From contig JAFAYL010000045.1 in NCBI GenBank assembly GCA_019240405.1, forward strand, positions 1 through 64,000: a stretch of 64,000 nt of DNA. The letters are read 5' to 3'. A model generated the notes under the pieces. It did no database searches. It saw nothing but the letters and a program-made list of their open reading frames with translations, and was not told the DNA's origin. Of the stretch, positions 42,962 to 51,936 are shown in pieces (position 1 is the first letter of the stretch; each line of letters begins with the position of its first letter). The stretch comes from Acidobacteriaceae bacterium (lineage in GTDB: Bacteria; Acidobacteriota; Terriglobia; Bryobacterales; Bryobacteraceae). A program made the translations under genes and the position numbers.

Positions 42962-43729
42962 CTAGCTGCTGATGCGTGTGCCGAGGGGTTCGCCGGCTAA
43001 AAGGCGGCCGCAAATATTGACCTCCGAACCCGGCGCGATATAGATCTGCGGGATGCCCAGCTTTATAGCTGCAATTGCCGCCTCGAGCTTAGCGCGCATG
43101 CCGCCCTGTGCCACACCGGAGCGGATCAAGCCGGCGGCGGCTGGAAATGCAAGATTCGGAATGATTTGGCCATCACCGTTTTTTACACCTGGAACATCCG
43201 TAAGGAAGATGAGCCGGTGAGCGTGGTAGGCTGCGGCACAAGATACGGCCATTTCGTCCGCATTGACATTGAAAATGGTGCCTTCATTATCGGCTGCAAT
43301 GCAGGCGACCACCGGGACGTACCCGGCATTTTGCAATATTTCAAGCAAAGTTCCGTTTGTACTAACCGGCCTTCCAACGAAACCGAGCTCAGGATTTAGC
43401 TCCTCTGCCCGGGTGAGCTGGCCATCAATGCCGGAAATTCCGAGCGCCGGGACGTCGGCAGCGAGCAGCGCGGCAACCAGGCCTTTGTTCACTCTACCCG
43501 CGATGATGCTCACGACCGCTTCGATGACGGCGGAATCGGAAACTCGCAAACCATTGACAAACCGGCTTTTGACCCCCTCTTTCTCAAGAAATCGCGTGAC
43601 TTGCTTCCCGCCGCCATGGACGACAACTACCTGATGATCGCGGGCGAGGTGAGCGAGTTGTCCGGCAATAGCGGCTCGGGCGTCGAGATTTTCCAGCAGC
43701 GACCCGCCGAGTTTGACGAGAACTCTCAC
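42962..43729 (-). CDS. argB: Acetylglutamate kinase
   Basis: Phosphorylates N-acetylglutamate in arginine synthesis. VLVKLGGSLLENLDARAAIA, VVVHGGGKQVTRFLEKEG, NVNADEMAVSCAAAYHAHRL and FLTDVPGVKNGDGQ match the amino-acid kinase fold. 255 residues, short but complete. Start overlaps the argC stop by 4 bp. No argJ, argD or argF seen nearby. Confidence 0.95.
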   Translation of the reverse strand: MRVLVKLGGSLLENLDARAAIAGQLAHLARDHQVVVVHGGGKQVTRFLEKEGVKSRFVNGLRVSDSAVIEAVVSIIAGRVNKGLVAALLAADVPALGISGIDGQLTRAEELNPELGFVGRPVSTNGTLLEILQNAGYVPVVACIAADNEGTIFNVNADEMAVSCAAAYHAHRLIFLTDVPGVKNGDGQIIPNLAFPAAAGLIRSGVAQGGMRAKLEAAIAAIKLGIPQIYIAPGSEVNICGRLLAGEPLGTRISS

Positions 43730-44748
43730 AAAAGCGCTTGCGTTTCGGGAAAGCCGAGCACGAGATTCATATTCTGGACAGCTTGGCCCGCCGCGCCTTT
43801 TACCAGGTTGTCTTCGGTGGCGACGATCGTGGCGCGCTGGCTGTCTGAATCGAAGACGAACCCAATATCGCAGAAATTCGTATACTGGACCGCGCGCAGA
43901 TCGGGGACTTTGCCCGGCGCGTACAAGCGAACAAACGGCTCACTGGCATAGGCTTCTTCGAAGATGGCAAGCAAATCGACGGGTTTTTCGACGCGCAGTG
44001 TTCGAGCATAAATCGTCGCTAAAATGCCGCGTTCGATGGGCAAAAGATGAGCTGTGAAGGTGAATTCGCGCTCGCCCAATCCGGAGTTTTGCAAAATTTC
44101 GGGAATATGGCGGTGCTCCATGAAGCCATATGCAGTGAAATTTTCGGCTACTTCGCAAAAACTGGTTTTTAGGGATGGTTTTCTGCCCGCGCCGCTGACG
44201 CCAGATTTTGCATCGCAGATTACACCCCGGCTCCGGTCGGCGACTTGGGCGGCAATCAATGGACGAATGGCCAGGTTAGCAGCGGTGGCGTAGCAGCCGG
44301 GATTGGCAATCAGTCGAGCGGATCTAATGCGATCGCGATAGAATTCGGGCGCGCCATAAACTGCTTCATCCAGAAGAGGCGCGGCTCTATGCCGCTCTTT
44401 GTACCATTTCGAGTAGGTTTCGCCATCGCCGAGACGAAAGGCTCCGCTTAAATCGATCACCTTCGCGCCGGTTTCGAGAATTCCGGAAGCCAGTTCCATG
44501 GAGACATCGGCCGGGGTCGCCAAAAACACCAGATCGATTTGCTCGTTACGAATGGCATCGATGGAGGCGGGAATTGTCTTAGGCGGCGTTGAGCCGAGCG
44601 GGCCTGGGCGTTTCTCTGAGTCCGTGCGAGGTTCGAGCAAAACAAGATCTACGCCTTGATGGCGTGAAAGGATGCGCACAAGTTCGGCCCCGCTATAGCC
44701 GCGGAACCCGACTACACCAACCGAGTAGCGCTTTGATTGATGGTTCAC
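43726..44748 (-). CDS. argC: N-acetyl-gamma-glutamyl-phosphate reductase
   Basis: Third step of arginine synthesis, reducing the acyl-phosphate with NADPH. VGVVGFRGYSGAELVRIL is the nucleotide-binding start, VYGAPEFYRDRI and IANPGCYATAANLAI carry the active-site Cys. 340 residues, GTG start at 44748. argC-argB form a two-gene unit on the minus strand. Confidence 0.95.
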   Translation of the reverse strand: MNHQSKRYSVGVVGFRGYSGAELVRILSRHQGVDLVLLEPRTDSEKRPGPLGSTPPKTIPASIDAIRNEQIDLVFLATPADVSMELASGILETGAKVIDLSGAFRLGDGETYSKWYKERHRAAPLLDEAVYGAPEFYRDRIRSARLIANPGCYATAANLAIRPLIAAQVADRSRGVICDAKSGVSGAGRKPSLKTSFCEVAENFTAYGFMEHRHIPEILQNSGLGEREFTFTAHLLPIERGILATIYARTLRVEKPVDLLAIFEEAYASEPFVRLYAPGKVPDLRAVQYTNFCDIGFVFDSDSQRATIVATEDNLVKGAAGQAVQNMNLVLGFPETQALL

Positions 44749-44763
44749 TTGGCAGCCGATGGA

Positions 44764-45225
44764 TTACAACTGCTCTGTTGTGGAGCGCGCGGCGAGGTCG
44801 CCAATAATAGGAAGCTTCACCTGCTCATTGCGCGCTGCCTTAACCAGAAGATAGATCCAGCAGACAAACAGCACAATTTTCAAGATACCGAGAATAGCGT
44901 GCTCAATTCCAGAACCGGGGAACGATGCGAAAAGCAATGCAGGCGCGGCGGAGTGCACGAGAAGCCAAGCCAGAAAAAGATAGAGCGCCTGAAACGCATC
45001 GAACCGAACGCGATGATTGCCGCGATATTTGTGAGAAGCGAGAAAGATGATCGCCGGGATGACGCCAAAGACCGGTATATAGCAAAGGACGCACGCGGCG
45101 TGGTCGCTTAAGCCGGCGAGGAAATCGGTGTATTGAGGGATCGTGCGCGGCTGGCGCGTGCCGCATTGATGGCAGAAGGTAGCATGCGGATCTACTGAGC
45201 TCCCGCAATTCGTGCAAAAGGGCAA
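44764..45225 (-). CDS. Zinc-ribbon plus DUF4870-like membrane protein
   Basis: 153 residues. N-terminal zinc ribbon FCTNCGSSVDPHATFCHQCG (two CxxC pairs), a short linker, then three to four hydrophobic helices of the DUF4870/Tic20-like type (CVLCYIPVFGVIPAIIFLAS; FQALYLFLAWLLVHSAAPAL; LKIVLFVCWIYLLV). Function unknown. 16 bp before argC on the same strand. Confidence 0.85.
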   Translation of the reverse strand: MPFCTNCGSSVDPHATFCHQCGTRQPRTIPQYTDFLAGLSDHAACVLCYIPVFGVIPAIIFLASHKYRGNHRVRFDAFQALYLFLAWLLVHSAAPALLFASFPGSGIEHAILGILKIVLFVCWIYLLVKAARNEQVKLPIIGDLAARSTTEQL

Positions 45226-45344
45226 CCGCTGTCTCCTTCCCGTTCACCTTCTATTTGAATTTACGCACAAAAGGGACGTGCTGTTCCGTGATGGGGGCGG
45301 GCAGAGGCGTGGCTTTGCATTTGGCCCGTTTCGAGTTCGTTGGG

Positions 45345-47147
45345 TCAAGTTGAATTGTTGTTGAGCCGTTGCTCGATCGCTTTCATCACTAGGGCGACTG
45401 AATCCGAAAGGCTTTCGAGATCGGTCCGGCATTCTACTTCGGGAATTAGCGGCGGTTCGTAAGGGTCCGTAACGCCGGTGAAATGGGCGATCTCGCCGGA
45501 GCGGGCTTTACGATAGTGGCCTTTGGGATCGCGGTGCTCGCAGATCTCGAGCGGAGCATTGACGTACACCTCGAGAAAATTTGGGACGGCGCTGCGGACC
45601 TCTTCGCGAATCGCACGGTAGGGAGAAATCGCGGAGACGAGGACAATCACGCCATTACGATTCAACAGTTGCGCGATAAAGCCGAGCCGCCGGATGTTCT
45701 CGTCGCGATCCTCTTTGCTGAAGCCCAAGTCCTTCGAAAGCTGCCGGCGGACGACATCGCCATCGAGAATTTCAACCTTCAAGCCCTTGGCCCATAGCTT
45801 TTCATAAATAGCTTGCGCGATGGTGGTTTTGCCCGCGCCACTCAGGCCAGTGAACCAGATGGTCAGGCCGCCGGAAGTGGCGATTGCAGGCGTATGAATC
45901 TCGGCTCCTGAATCCAGGACTTCGGAAATCATGCCCGCACCGATGGTTTGATTCGTGGTTGGGTCAATGAAAATGAATGCGCCGGTAGAGCGGTTTACGG
46001 TATAAGGCTCGCAGTACAGAGGCTGGTGAGTTTCCACCGTGACCGTACCGATGCCGTTGAATTCAATCTTGTCCGAAGGTGTGCTCGCGAGGCGATCCAG
46101 GTCGATCACATTTTCGACTCGCGACACGATCGCGCAAACCTGACGGGTTGTGTGGCGGATCAGATACGGGCGCTGCGCGACCAGCGGGGATTGGCTCATC
46201 CAAACAACGGACGCGCGGAAAACTCTCGCTGTAGATGGCGGCTGTTGAGGATCGACGAGCATGTCACCGCGTCCGAGATCGACGGGCCGGTCGAGCGTTA
46301 CAGAAACGGCCAGCGGAGCCGAAGCCTGAGGCGTAGCAGAGTCCGGCCGCAGCAGCGACGAGATGCGGGCGGAAACACGGGCGGGAAGAATAAGTACGTC
46401 GTCGCCGGCATTCAGTTGGCCTGAAGCGATCTGGCCAGCGTATCCTCGGAAATCCTGTTCCGCGCGCAGAACGACTTGGACAGGAAGCCTGAGGGGCTGT
46501 TCCACCGGCGCGACAATTTTAAGGTTTTCGAGGCGTTCGAGCAGGCAACAGTTGCGGAACCAGGGCATTCGCGCGGAGGGCTCAACGACGTTGTCGCCTT
46601 CTAAAGCGCTCACGGGGACAGCTCGGATTTCCGAGAAGCCGAGCGCTCGCGCGAATTCTTCGAATTCATGTTTGATGCGTGAGAAGACTGTTTCATCGAA
46701 ACCGACGAGGTCCATCTTATTCACTGCTAGGACAACATACTTGATGCCGAGGAGTGCGCATACATAAGCGTGGCGGCGAGTCTGCAACAGGACGCCCTTT
46801 CTCGCGTCGGCAAGGATGAGGGCCAGCTCTGAATGCGAAGCGCCGGTCGCCATGTTGCGGGTGTACTGCTCATGACCGGGTGCGTCGGCGAGAATGAATC
46901 TGCGCTTGCGGGTGCTGAAGTAGCGGTAGGCGACATCGATGGTGATTCCCTGCTCGCGCTCGGCGCGAAGGCCGTCGGTGAGGAAGGCGAGCTCCAGGCC
47001 ATTTGAGGAAACGCGGCGTACGCTCTCAAGTTGATCGTCATAGACAGCGCGGGTGTCGTGCAGGAGACGGCCGACCAAAGTGGACTTGCCGTCGTCGACG
47101 CTGCCAGCGATCAAAATGCGGAGGAGGCTGGGCGGGTGGGACGGCAT
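45345..47147 (-). CDS. cysNC: Bifunctional ATP sulfurylase GTPase subunit / APS kinase
   Basis: 600 residues. The N-terminal CysN GTPase has [18 protein letters not shown] (P-loop), [16 protein letters not shown] and [11 protein letters not shown], followed by EF-Tu-like beta-barrel domains. From about residue 430 an APS kinase domain follows with [36 protein letters not shown] and AVP-type [15 protein letters not shown]. It makes APS with CysD and then PAPS. The ATG overlaps the cysD stop by one base. Neighbouring sulfotransferase suggests PAPS is made for sulfonation. Confidence 0.96.
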   Translation of the reverse strand: MPSHPPSLLRILIAGSVDDGKSTLVGRLLHDTRAVYDDQLESVRRVSSNGLELAFLTDGLRAEREQGITIDVAYRYFSTRKRRFILADAPGHEQYTRNMATGASHSELALILADARKGVLLQTRRHAYVCALLGIKYVVLAVNKMDLVGFDETVFSRIKHEFEEFARALGFSEIRAVPVSALEGDNVVEPSARMPWFRNCCLLERLENLKIVAPVEQPLRLPVQVVLRAEQDFRGYAGQIASGQLNAGDDVLILPARVSARISSLLRPDSATPQASAPLAVSVTLDRPVDLGRGDMLVDPQQPPSTARVFRASVVWMSQSPLVAQRPYLIRHTTRQVCAIVSRVENVIDLDRLASTPSDKIEFNGIGTVTVETHQPLYCEPYTVNRSTGAFIFIDPTTNQTIGAGMISEVLDSGAEIHTPAIATSGGLTIWFTGLSGAGKTTIAQAIYEKLWAKGLKVEILDGDVVRRQLSKDLGFSKEDRDENIRRLGFIAQLLNRNGVIVLVSAISPYRAIREEVRSAVPNFLEVYVNAPLEICEHRDPKGHYRKARSGEIAHFTGVTDPYEPPLIPEVECRTDLESLSDSVALVMKAIEQRLNNNST

Positions 47148-48043
47148 CAGAAATAACCCTCTCGTTTCTTGAGCTCCATCGAGCCTTCCGTGTCGTGATC
47201 GATGATGCGTGTTTCGCGTTCGGATCGGCGAGCATCGCGGAGCTCCTGTACGATTTCGGAGACTGTCGTTGCGTTAGACCGGATTGCTCCCGTGCAGTAG
47301 GTGCAGCCAAGGGTGCGAAAGCGGCAGACGACAGTTTCGACCCGCTCTCCGGGAAAAATTGGTGGATTGTGCTCGATGGGGATGAGGAGCGGTCCTCGGA
47401 CGATGACCTCGCGAGGATGCGCGAAATAAAGAGGCACGACGGGAATTTTTTCGAGGTCGATGTACTCCCAAACATCGATCTCGGTCCAATTCGAAAGCGG
47501 GAAAATGCGCATGCTTTCGCCGGGATCGAGGCGGCCATTAAATAGATTCCACAATTCGGGACGCTGATCTTTGGGATTCCACTGTCCGAATGCATCGCGG
47601 AATGAGAAGACGCGCTCCTTGGCGCGAGACTTCTCTTCATCCCGCCGAGCCCCTCCGATTGCGGCGTCAATACGATGCTCTTTCAGAGCGTCAAGCAGGG
47701 CTTTGGTTTTGAGTTGCGCGCAACACTTTGCAGTTCCGAGCGCAAACGGGTTCGCGCCTTCATCGATAGCTTGCTGATTGGTAGCCGTGAGTAGCGTGAT
47801 TCCGCGCTCGGCACAGATTCGGTTCCGGAACTCGATCATTTCTCGAAATTTGAAAGTGGTGTCGACGTGCAAAGCGGGGAAGGGAATGGGCGCGGGTCGG
47901 AAAGCCTTTTGAGCAAGATGGAGCAGAACCGAAGAATCTTTACCGATGGAATACAGAATTGCCGGACGGCTGAATTGAGCTGCGGCTTCGCGAAGAATGT
48001 AAATGGATTCAGATTCGAGGGCGCGAAGATAGGGAATGCTCAT
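47147..48043 (-). CDS. cysD: Sulfate adenylyltransferase subunit 2
   Basis: 298 residues from ATG 48043 ([20 protein letters not shown]), which overlaps the sulfotransferase stop by 4 bp. PP-loop ATPase with [35 protein letters not shown] and [14 protein letters not shown]; the C terminus has CTYCTGAI and ends KKREGYF, as in other CysD proteins. The frame continues upstream into the sulfotransferase gene but is not coding there. Confidence 0.96.
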   Translation of the reverse strand: MSIPYLRALESESIYILREAAAQFSRPAILYSIGKDSSVLLHLAQKAFRPAPIPFPALHVDTTFKFREMIEFRNRICAERGITLLTATNQQAIDEGANPFALGTAKCCAQLKTKALLDALKEHRIDAAIGGARRDEEKSRAKERVFSFRDAFGQWNPKDQRPELWNLFNGRLDPGESMRIFPLSNWTEIDVWEYIDLEKIPVVPLYFAHPREVIVRGPLLIPIEHNPPIFPGERVETVVCRFRTLGCTYCTGAIRSNATTVSEIVQELRDARRSERETRIIDHDTEGSMELKKREGYF

Positions 48044-49080
48044 GCGGGCTTCGCGATAAAATGCCTGCCGCCATTTGAAAGATGTTTTGGCTCGAACGCC
48101 TCCAGGCCCCATTCGAATAAAGAAGAAGAGATTTGCGATCGCGACATGAAGGCGCGGCAGCGCGATTTCAGAGAATGATTCTGCAAGTACTCTAAGCGGG
48201 CGTTCCGTTGGCGAAATTCGGCGAGCCAATCCAGACAGAACGGGCGCGCGAGAAAGCGGCGGGTGACCTCTCGGGTGGCTGAATCGAAAAGCGCTACATC
48301 ATCTTTATTCAGGGCGAGGAGTTGATCGTATAGCTCTGGGCCGCAAAGCGCGCGGAACGCATCCAACCTTGCTTGGAGGGAAGAGCCGGGGTGACGCGTG
48401 ATGTTCTGAGGCAGAAAATGAAGCGAAATACCTGGGAAAGCAGGATACAGGAGATATTCCCAAGTGACGAGACTTTGATCGAACAACTCCGTAGTTCCGA
48501 GCAGAGCAATGTCCTCGAGACGGGCGAGCGCGGCATTTAACGGGCTCGCGTGATTCCGGATCGGGAGAGGCCCGGCCAAAAATGTGGTTTGAACATTTTG
48601 CAGCCACGCGCGATAATCCTCCGAGCATGCGTGAAAGAAGGGGCCGCAATCCAAGGTCCGGGCTAATTCTCGCAGTGGATGTTCGTCCGCGTGTGTTTCG
48701 CGCAAGTAGCGGTACATCGAATGGAGGCGATCGAGAGGATGCCGGAGCATACAGATATCGAAGAAGCCGTATTCCTGCGTTTGCGGGACCGGGTAGCGCA
48801 AATGATGGCTTGAGATGACGTGTGTCGACGGATGGCGGTTTAAGAGCGAAATGATCTCGGCGCCGGAGAGGATCGATTCGTCGCTGGGGCCGTGAATAGT
48901 GGCGAAGAATTCATGAAATTCGCGCTCGAGCACAGAATCGATGGTCGTGCCGCCGTTTTTAAAAATGTGCATGTGGAGGAGGATCGTACGTTGAACGCTG
49001 CCGGACGACTTCACAAGCTCGGGCATCGGGCGGATATTATCCAGGATAGCTTTCGAACGATCATTTTCTGCTACGATCAT
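48040..49080 (-). CDS. PAPS-dependent sulfotransferase
   Basis: 346 residues. LLHMHIFKNGGTTIDSVL is the 5'-phosphosulfate loop of the Sulfotransfer_2-type family, with Lys before GGTT. ICMLRHPLDRLHSMYRYL is the 3'-phosphate-binding motif. The remainder is helical with no signal peptide, as for cytoplasmic enzymes. First gene of an operon with cysD and cysNC, so donor synthesis and use are coupled. Acceptor unknown; a glycan, lipid or exported polysaccharide are options. Start ATG 49080 is only 8 bp from the divergent MBL gene; ATG 49026 is an alternative. Confidence 0.85.
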   Translation of the reverse strand: MIVAENDRSKAILDNIRPMPELVKSSGSVQRTILLHMHIFKNGGTTIDSVLEREFHEFFATIHGPSDESILSGAEIISLLNRHPSTHVISSHHLRYPVPQTQEYGFFDICMLRHPLDRLHSMYRYLRETHADEHPLRELARTLDCGPFFHACSEDYRAWLQNVQTTFLAGPLPIRNHASPLNAALARLEDIALLGTTELFDQSLVTWEYLLYPAFPGISLHFLPQNITRHPGSSLQARLDAFRALCGPELYDQLLALNKDDVALFDSATREVTRRFLARPFCLDWLAEFRQRNARLEYLQNHSLKSRCRAFMSRSQISSSLFEWGLEAFEPKHLSNGGRHFIAKPA

Positions 49081-49088
49081 CGGAAGTC

Positions 49089-50102
49089 ATGCGGACGTTC
49101 TCTTTTGCGTGCTGCGCTCTGTGCCTGGCTTTCACCGCGCGGGCCGCACAGAAGCCCCTTGAAATCTTTTTTGTCGATGTAGAGGGCGGGCAAGCGACTT
49201 TGTTTGTCACGCCTGCGGGACAGTCGTTGTTGATCGATACGGGATGGCCCGGCAATGCTTATCGCGACGCTGACCGGATTGTGAAGGCGGCGAAGCTGGC
49301 GAAAATCAAAAAGATCGACGATGTACTCATCACGCATTATCACGACGATCATGTGGGCGGGGTGCCGCAGCTTGTGTCGAAGATTCCCGTCGGCACATTC
49401 ATTGATCATGGACCGAATCGGGAAGACAGCAAGCGTAGCGTTCGATTGTATGAGGACTATCAGAAGGCCATCGCGGGGGCGAATCATTTGACGCCGAAAC
49501 CGGGCGATCATTTGCCGGTCAAAGGGATGGAGGCCGTGGTGGTGAGCGCGGACGGGAATTTGATCGATCAACCGCTTCCGGGCGCGGGGCAGCCGAATAA
49601 CGCATGCGCAGATGTCGAGCAGAAAGCTACAGATCCGACCGAGAATGCGCGCTCGCTGGGTACGGTGATTACGTTCGGCAAGCTGAGGATTATCGATTTG
49701 GGCGATCTTACGTGGGACAAAGAGCTAGAGCTGGTTTGTCCGAATAATAAGATCGGCCATGCCGATATCTTTGTGGTCTCGCATCACGGACTGGATCAAA
49801 GTAACAGTCCGGCATTGGTGCACGGAATTCAACCGCGCGTAGCGATTATGGACAACGCCGCCAACAAAGGCGGGAGTCCATCGGCATGGGACATTGTGAA
49901 ATCATCGCCGGGGCTGGAGGATTTGTGGCAATTGCATTTCGCCGATGCGGGCGGGAAAGAGCATAACGCGAGGGATCCCTTTATTGCGAATGTCACCGAA
50001 GCTGATACAGGGTTTTACTTACGCTTGACCGCGAATTCGGACGGCAGTTTCGAGGTTTATAATGCGCGCAACAAGTTTTCCAAGCAGTATGGAGCGCGGT
50101 AA
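49089..50102 (+). CDS. Exported metallo-beta-lactamase-fold hydrolase (ComEC/Rec2-like domain)
   Basis: 337 residues. Signal peptide (FSFACCALCLAFTARAAQ). ALEIFFVDVEGG-type PLEIFFVDVEGGQATLFVTP resembles the ComEC C-terminal MBL domain, with ITHYHDDHVGGVPQLV (HxHxDH metal site), a later VVSHHGLDQSNSPALVHG and DLGDLTWDKELEL. Likely a secreted nuclease or phosphodiesterase-type hydrolase; the substrate cannot be read. Divergent from the sulfotransferase gene with almost no spacer, so promoters must lie within the opposing genes. Confidence 0.9.
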   Translation: MRTFSFACCALCLAFTARAAQKPLEIFFVDVEGGQATLFVTPAGQSLLIDTGWPGNAYRDADRIVKAAKLAKIKKIDDVLITHYHDDHVGGVPQLVSKIPVGTFIDHGPNREDSKRSVRLYEDYQKAIAGANHLTPKPGDHLPVKGMEAVVVSADGNLIDQPLPGAGQPNNACADVEQKATDPTENARSLGTVITFGKLRIIDLGDLTWDKELELVCPNNKIGHADIFVVSHHGLDQSNSPALVHGIQPRVAIMDNAANKGGSPSAWDIVKSSPGLEDLWQLHFADAGGKEHNARDPFIANVTEADTGFYLRLTANSDGSFEVYNARNKFSKQYGAR

Positions 50103-50117
50103 GCGGGTTTCGAGAAT

Positions 50118-51239
50118 TCACCCGAAGAAGTCGCGGACTTTTTCGAAAACGCTCTTCTCGTGAGGCGCGTTGTCAGTGGGGAGTGCCGCGAGTAGCTCTT
50201 CGAACAATCTGCGCTGTTCGCGGGTCAGCTTCTTGGGGACTTGCACATCGACGTGAACGTAGAGATCTCCCCGAGCGCGACTATTGAGATGCGGCACGCC
50301 GAGGCTGCGCAGCTTGAAGTGCGCGCCCGATTGAGTTCCTTCGGGGACGCGGATGGTTTGCGGGCCATCGAATGTCTCGATCACGATTTCCGCGCCCAGG
50401 GCCGCCTGGGCGATGTTGATGGGTAGCGTGCAGTGAAGATCGTTCTCGCGCCGCTCGAAAACCGGGTGTTCGGCAACTTTCACGACGACGTAAAGATCGC
50501 CGGGCTGGCCGCCGCCTGCCGCTGGGTTCCCCTCGCCTGCGAGGCGAAGGCGCGTGCCGGTATCCACGCCCGCCGGTATATTGACTTTTAACTTCTTTTC
50601 GATACGAGAGAAGCGCTCACCCCGGCATTGGGTGCAAACGTGGCGGATCACTTGACCTCTCCCGCCGCACGTCGGACAGGTTTTGCGAATGGACAAGAAG
50701 CTCTGTTGATAGATAACTTCGCCTCGGCCTTTGCAGACTGAGCACGATGTCATTCCGCCATTAGGCTCTGCTCCAAGGCCGTGACATCTGGCGCATGGTT
50801 CCAAACGCGGCACTTGCAGGTCGGCCGATAAGCCCCGCATGGAGTCCTCGAAACTGATCTCGAGATCGTAGCGGATATCATCGCCGCGCTGCACTCGATC
50901 TCGCCGGTTTCGCTGACCGCTGCCAAAGAAATCAAATCCGAAGAGATCGCCGAGAATGTCGCTGAAATCACCAAATGCGGTTTCATTGAAACCCGGTCCG
51001 GCTCCGCCGTTAAATGCCTGATGACCGTAGCGATCGTACGCCGCCCGCTTTTGAGGATCGCTGAGCACGGCGTACGCTTCAGCCGCTTCCTTAAACTTCT
51101 CCTCAGCGTGATGGTCGTCGGGATTGCGGTCGGGATGATGCTGTAGGGCGAGCTTGCGGTATGCGCTTTTTAGCGTCTGGTCGTCGCAATCGCGCGTGAC
51201 GCCCAAAACTTCGTAATAGTCTCGCTTGGCGACACTCAT
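50118..51239 (-). CDS. dnaJ: Chaperone DnaJ (Hsp40), grpE-linked copy
   Basis: 373 residues. J domain (RDYYEVLGVTRDCDDQTLKS, HHPDRNPDD), Gly/Phe-rich linker, zinc finger with CARCHGLG, CSVCKGRG, CPTCGGRG and CTQCRGER, then C-terminal domains. The zinc-finger spacing is canonical; the last repeat ends R instead of G. It follows grpE by 28 bp on the minus strand. It differs enough from the hspR-operon copy (18324) to be an old paralogue. Confidence 0.95.
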   Translation of the reverse strand: MSVAKRDYYEVLGVTRDCDDQTLKSAYRKLALQHHPDRNPDDHHAEEKFKEAAEAYAVLSDPQKRAAYDRYGHQAFNGGAGPGFNETAFGDFSDILGDLFGFDFFGSGQRNRRDRVQRGDDIRYDLEISFEDSMRGLSADLQVPRLEPCARCHGLGAEPNGGMTSCSVCKGRGEVIYQQSFLSIRKTCPTCGGRGQVIRHVCTQCRGERFSRIEKKLKVNIPAGVDTGTRLRLAGEGNPAAGGGQPGDLYVVVKVAEHPVFERRENDLHCTLPINIAQAALGAEIVIETFDGPQTIRVPEGTQSGAHFKLRSLGVPHLNSRARGDLYVHVDVQVPKKLTREQRRLFEELLAALPTDNAPHEKSVFEKVRDFFG

Positions 51240-51267
51240 CTTCTGTGAAGTCGTCCTGATCGAAAAA

Positions 51268-51828
51268 TCACTGGTTAACTGCTACTTTTAGCATGGCCGG
51301 CCGTACAAGCCGCCCTTTGAAGTTATAACCGCGCTGATATTCTTCGAGAATCGTTTGATCCGGATGTTCGTTGGTGTCGACCATCTCCACCGCATGATGC
51401 ACATGGGGATTGAACAGCGCACCCTCTGTTGAAATGGGTTCAAGGCCCATCTTCTTCAAAGCTTCGAAGAGGCGCTGATAGATAAGTTCCATGCCGCGCG
51501 CATATTCTCTGTCTGGACTTTCCACCTTAAGCGCTCGCTCGAAATCGTCCAGAATCGGGAGCAGCGTTTTGACGACGTCCATCGTCGCAAATTCAAAGAG
51601 TTCGCTGCGCTCGCGCTCGGCTCGCCGGCGAAAGTTCTCAAACTCGGCCTGACGCCGCTGCAGCAGATCTTGTAGTTCGGCTTTTTCTCTCGATAGACGG
51701 TCACGCTCAGCGGTCAATTTGGCGATTTCCGCTGAAGCTTCGCGCTGCTCGGACGCTTCGCCGGCGGGTTCAGAAACCGGCTGGAGTTCTTCAGTCGCAA
51801 CACCGTTGTTTGTATCTTCACGTTCCAT
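51268..51828 (-). CDS. grpE: Nucleotide exchange factor GrpE
   Basis: 186 residues from ATG 51828 (a TTG at 51840 is in frame). N-terminal Glu-rich coiled coil (ASAEIAKLTAERDRLSREKA, QAEFENFRRRAERERSELFE), then the GrpE beta domain with GMELIYQRLFEALKKMGLEP, FNPHVHHAVEMVD and YNFKGRLVRPAMLKVA. Exchanges ADP for ATP on DnaK. No hrcA accompanies it. A 10-bp inverted repeat lies immediately upstream. Confidence 0.95.
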   Translation of the reverse strand: MEREDTNNGVATEELQPVSEPAGEASEQREASAEIAKLTAERDRLSREKAELQDLLQRRQAEFENFRRRAERERSELFEFATMDVVKTLLPILDDFERALKVESPDREYARGMELIYQRLFEALKKMGLEPISTEGALFNPHVHHAVEMVDTNEHPDQTILEEYQRGYNFKGRLVRPAMLKVAVNQ

Positions 51829-51840
51829 TGGAGTACACAA

Positions 51841-51871
51841 AGAGAGCAGGGTAACATCCGGCCTGCTCTCT
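51841..51871 (-). terminator. 10-bp perfect inverted repeat between phosphoesterase and grpE
   Basis: AGAGAGCAGG and CCTGCTCTCT (51841-51850 and 51862-51871) form a perfect 10-bp stem with an 11-nt loop. On the minus strand the 3' arm is followed by TTTGTGT, a weak T-tract, so it may terminate the phosphoesterase gene. It also lies only 13 bp from the grpE ATG, so it would be in any grpE leader. Not a CIRCE element (TTAGCACTC-N9 type). Confidence 0.55.
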
Positions 51872-51936
51872 AAATTTCAGCGTAGCAAAAGAAGCAAATC
51901 CGTGAAAACGGGCTCACGGGCTGGGCATGCCTAGCC

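Noticed and set aside
51841-51871. CIRCE element ahead of grpE
   Set aside because: Arms are AGAGAGCAGG with an 11-nt loop, unlike TTAGCACTC-N9-GAGTGCTAA, and no hrcA accompanies the genes.
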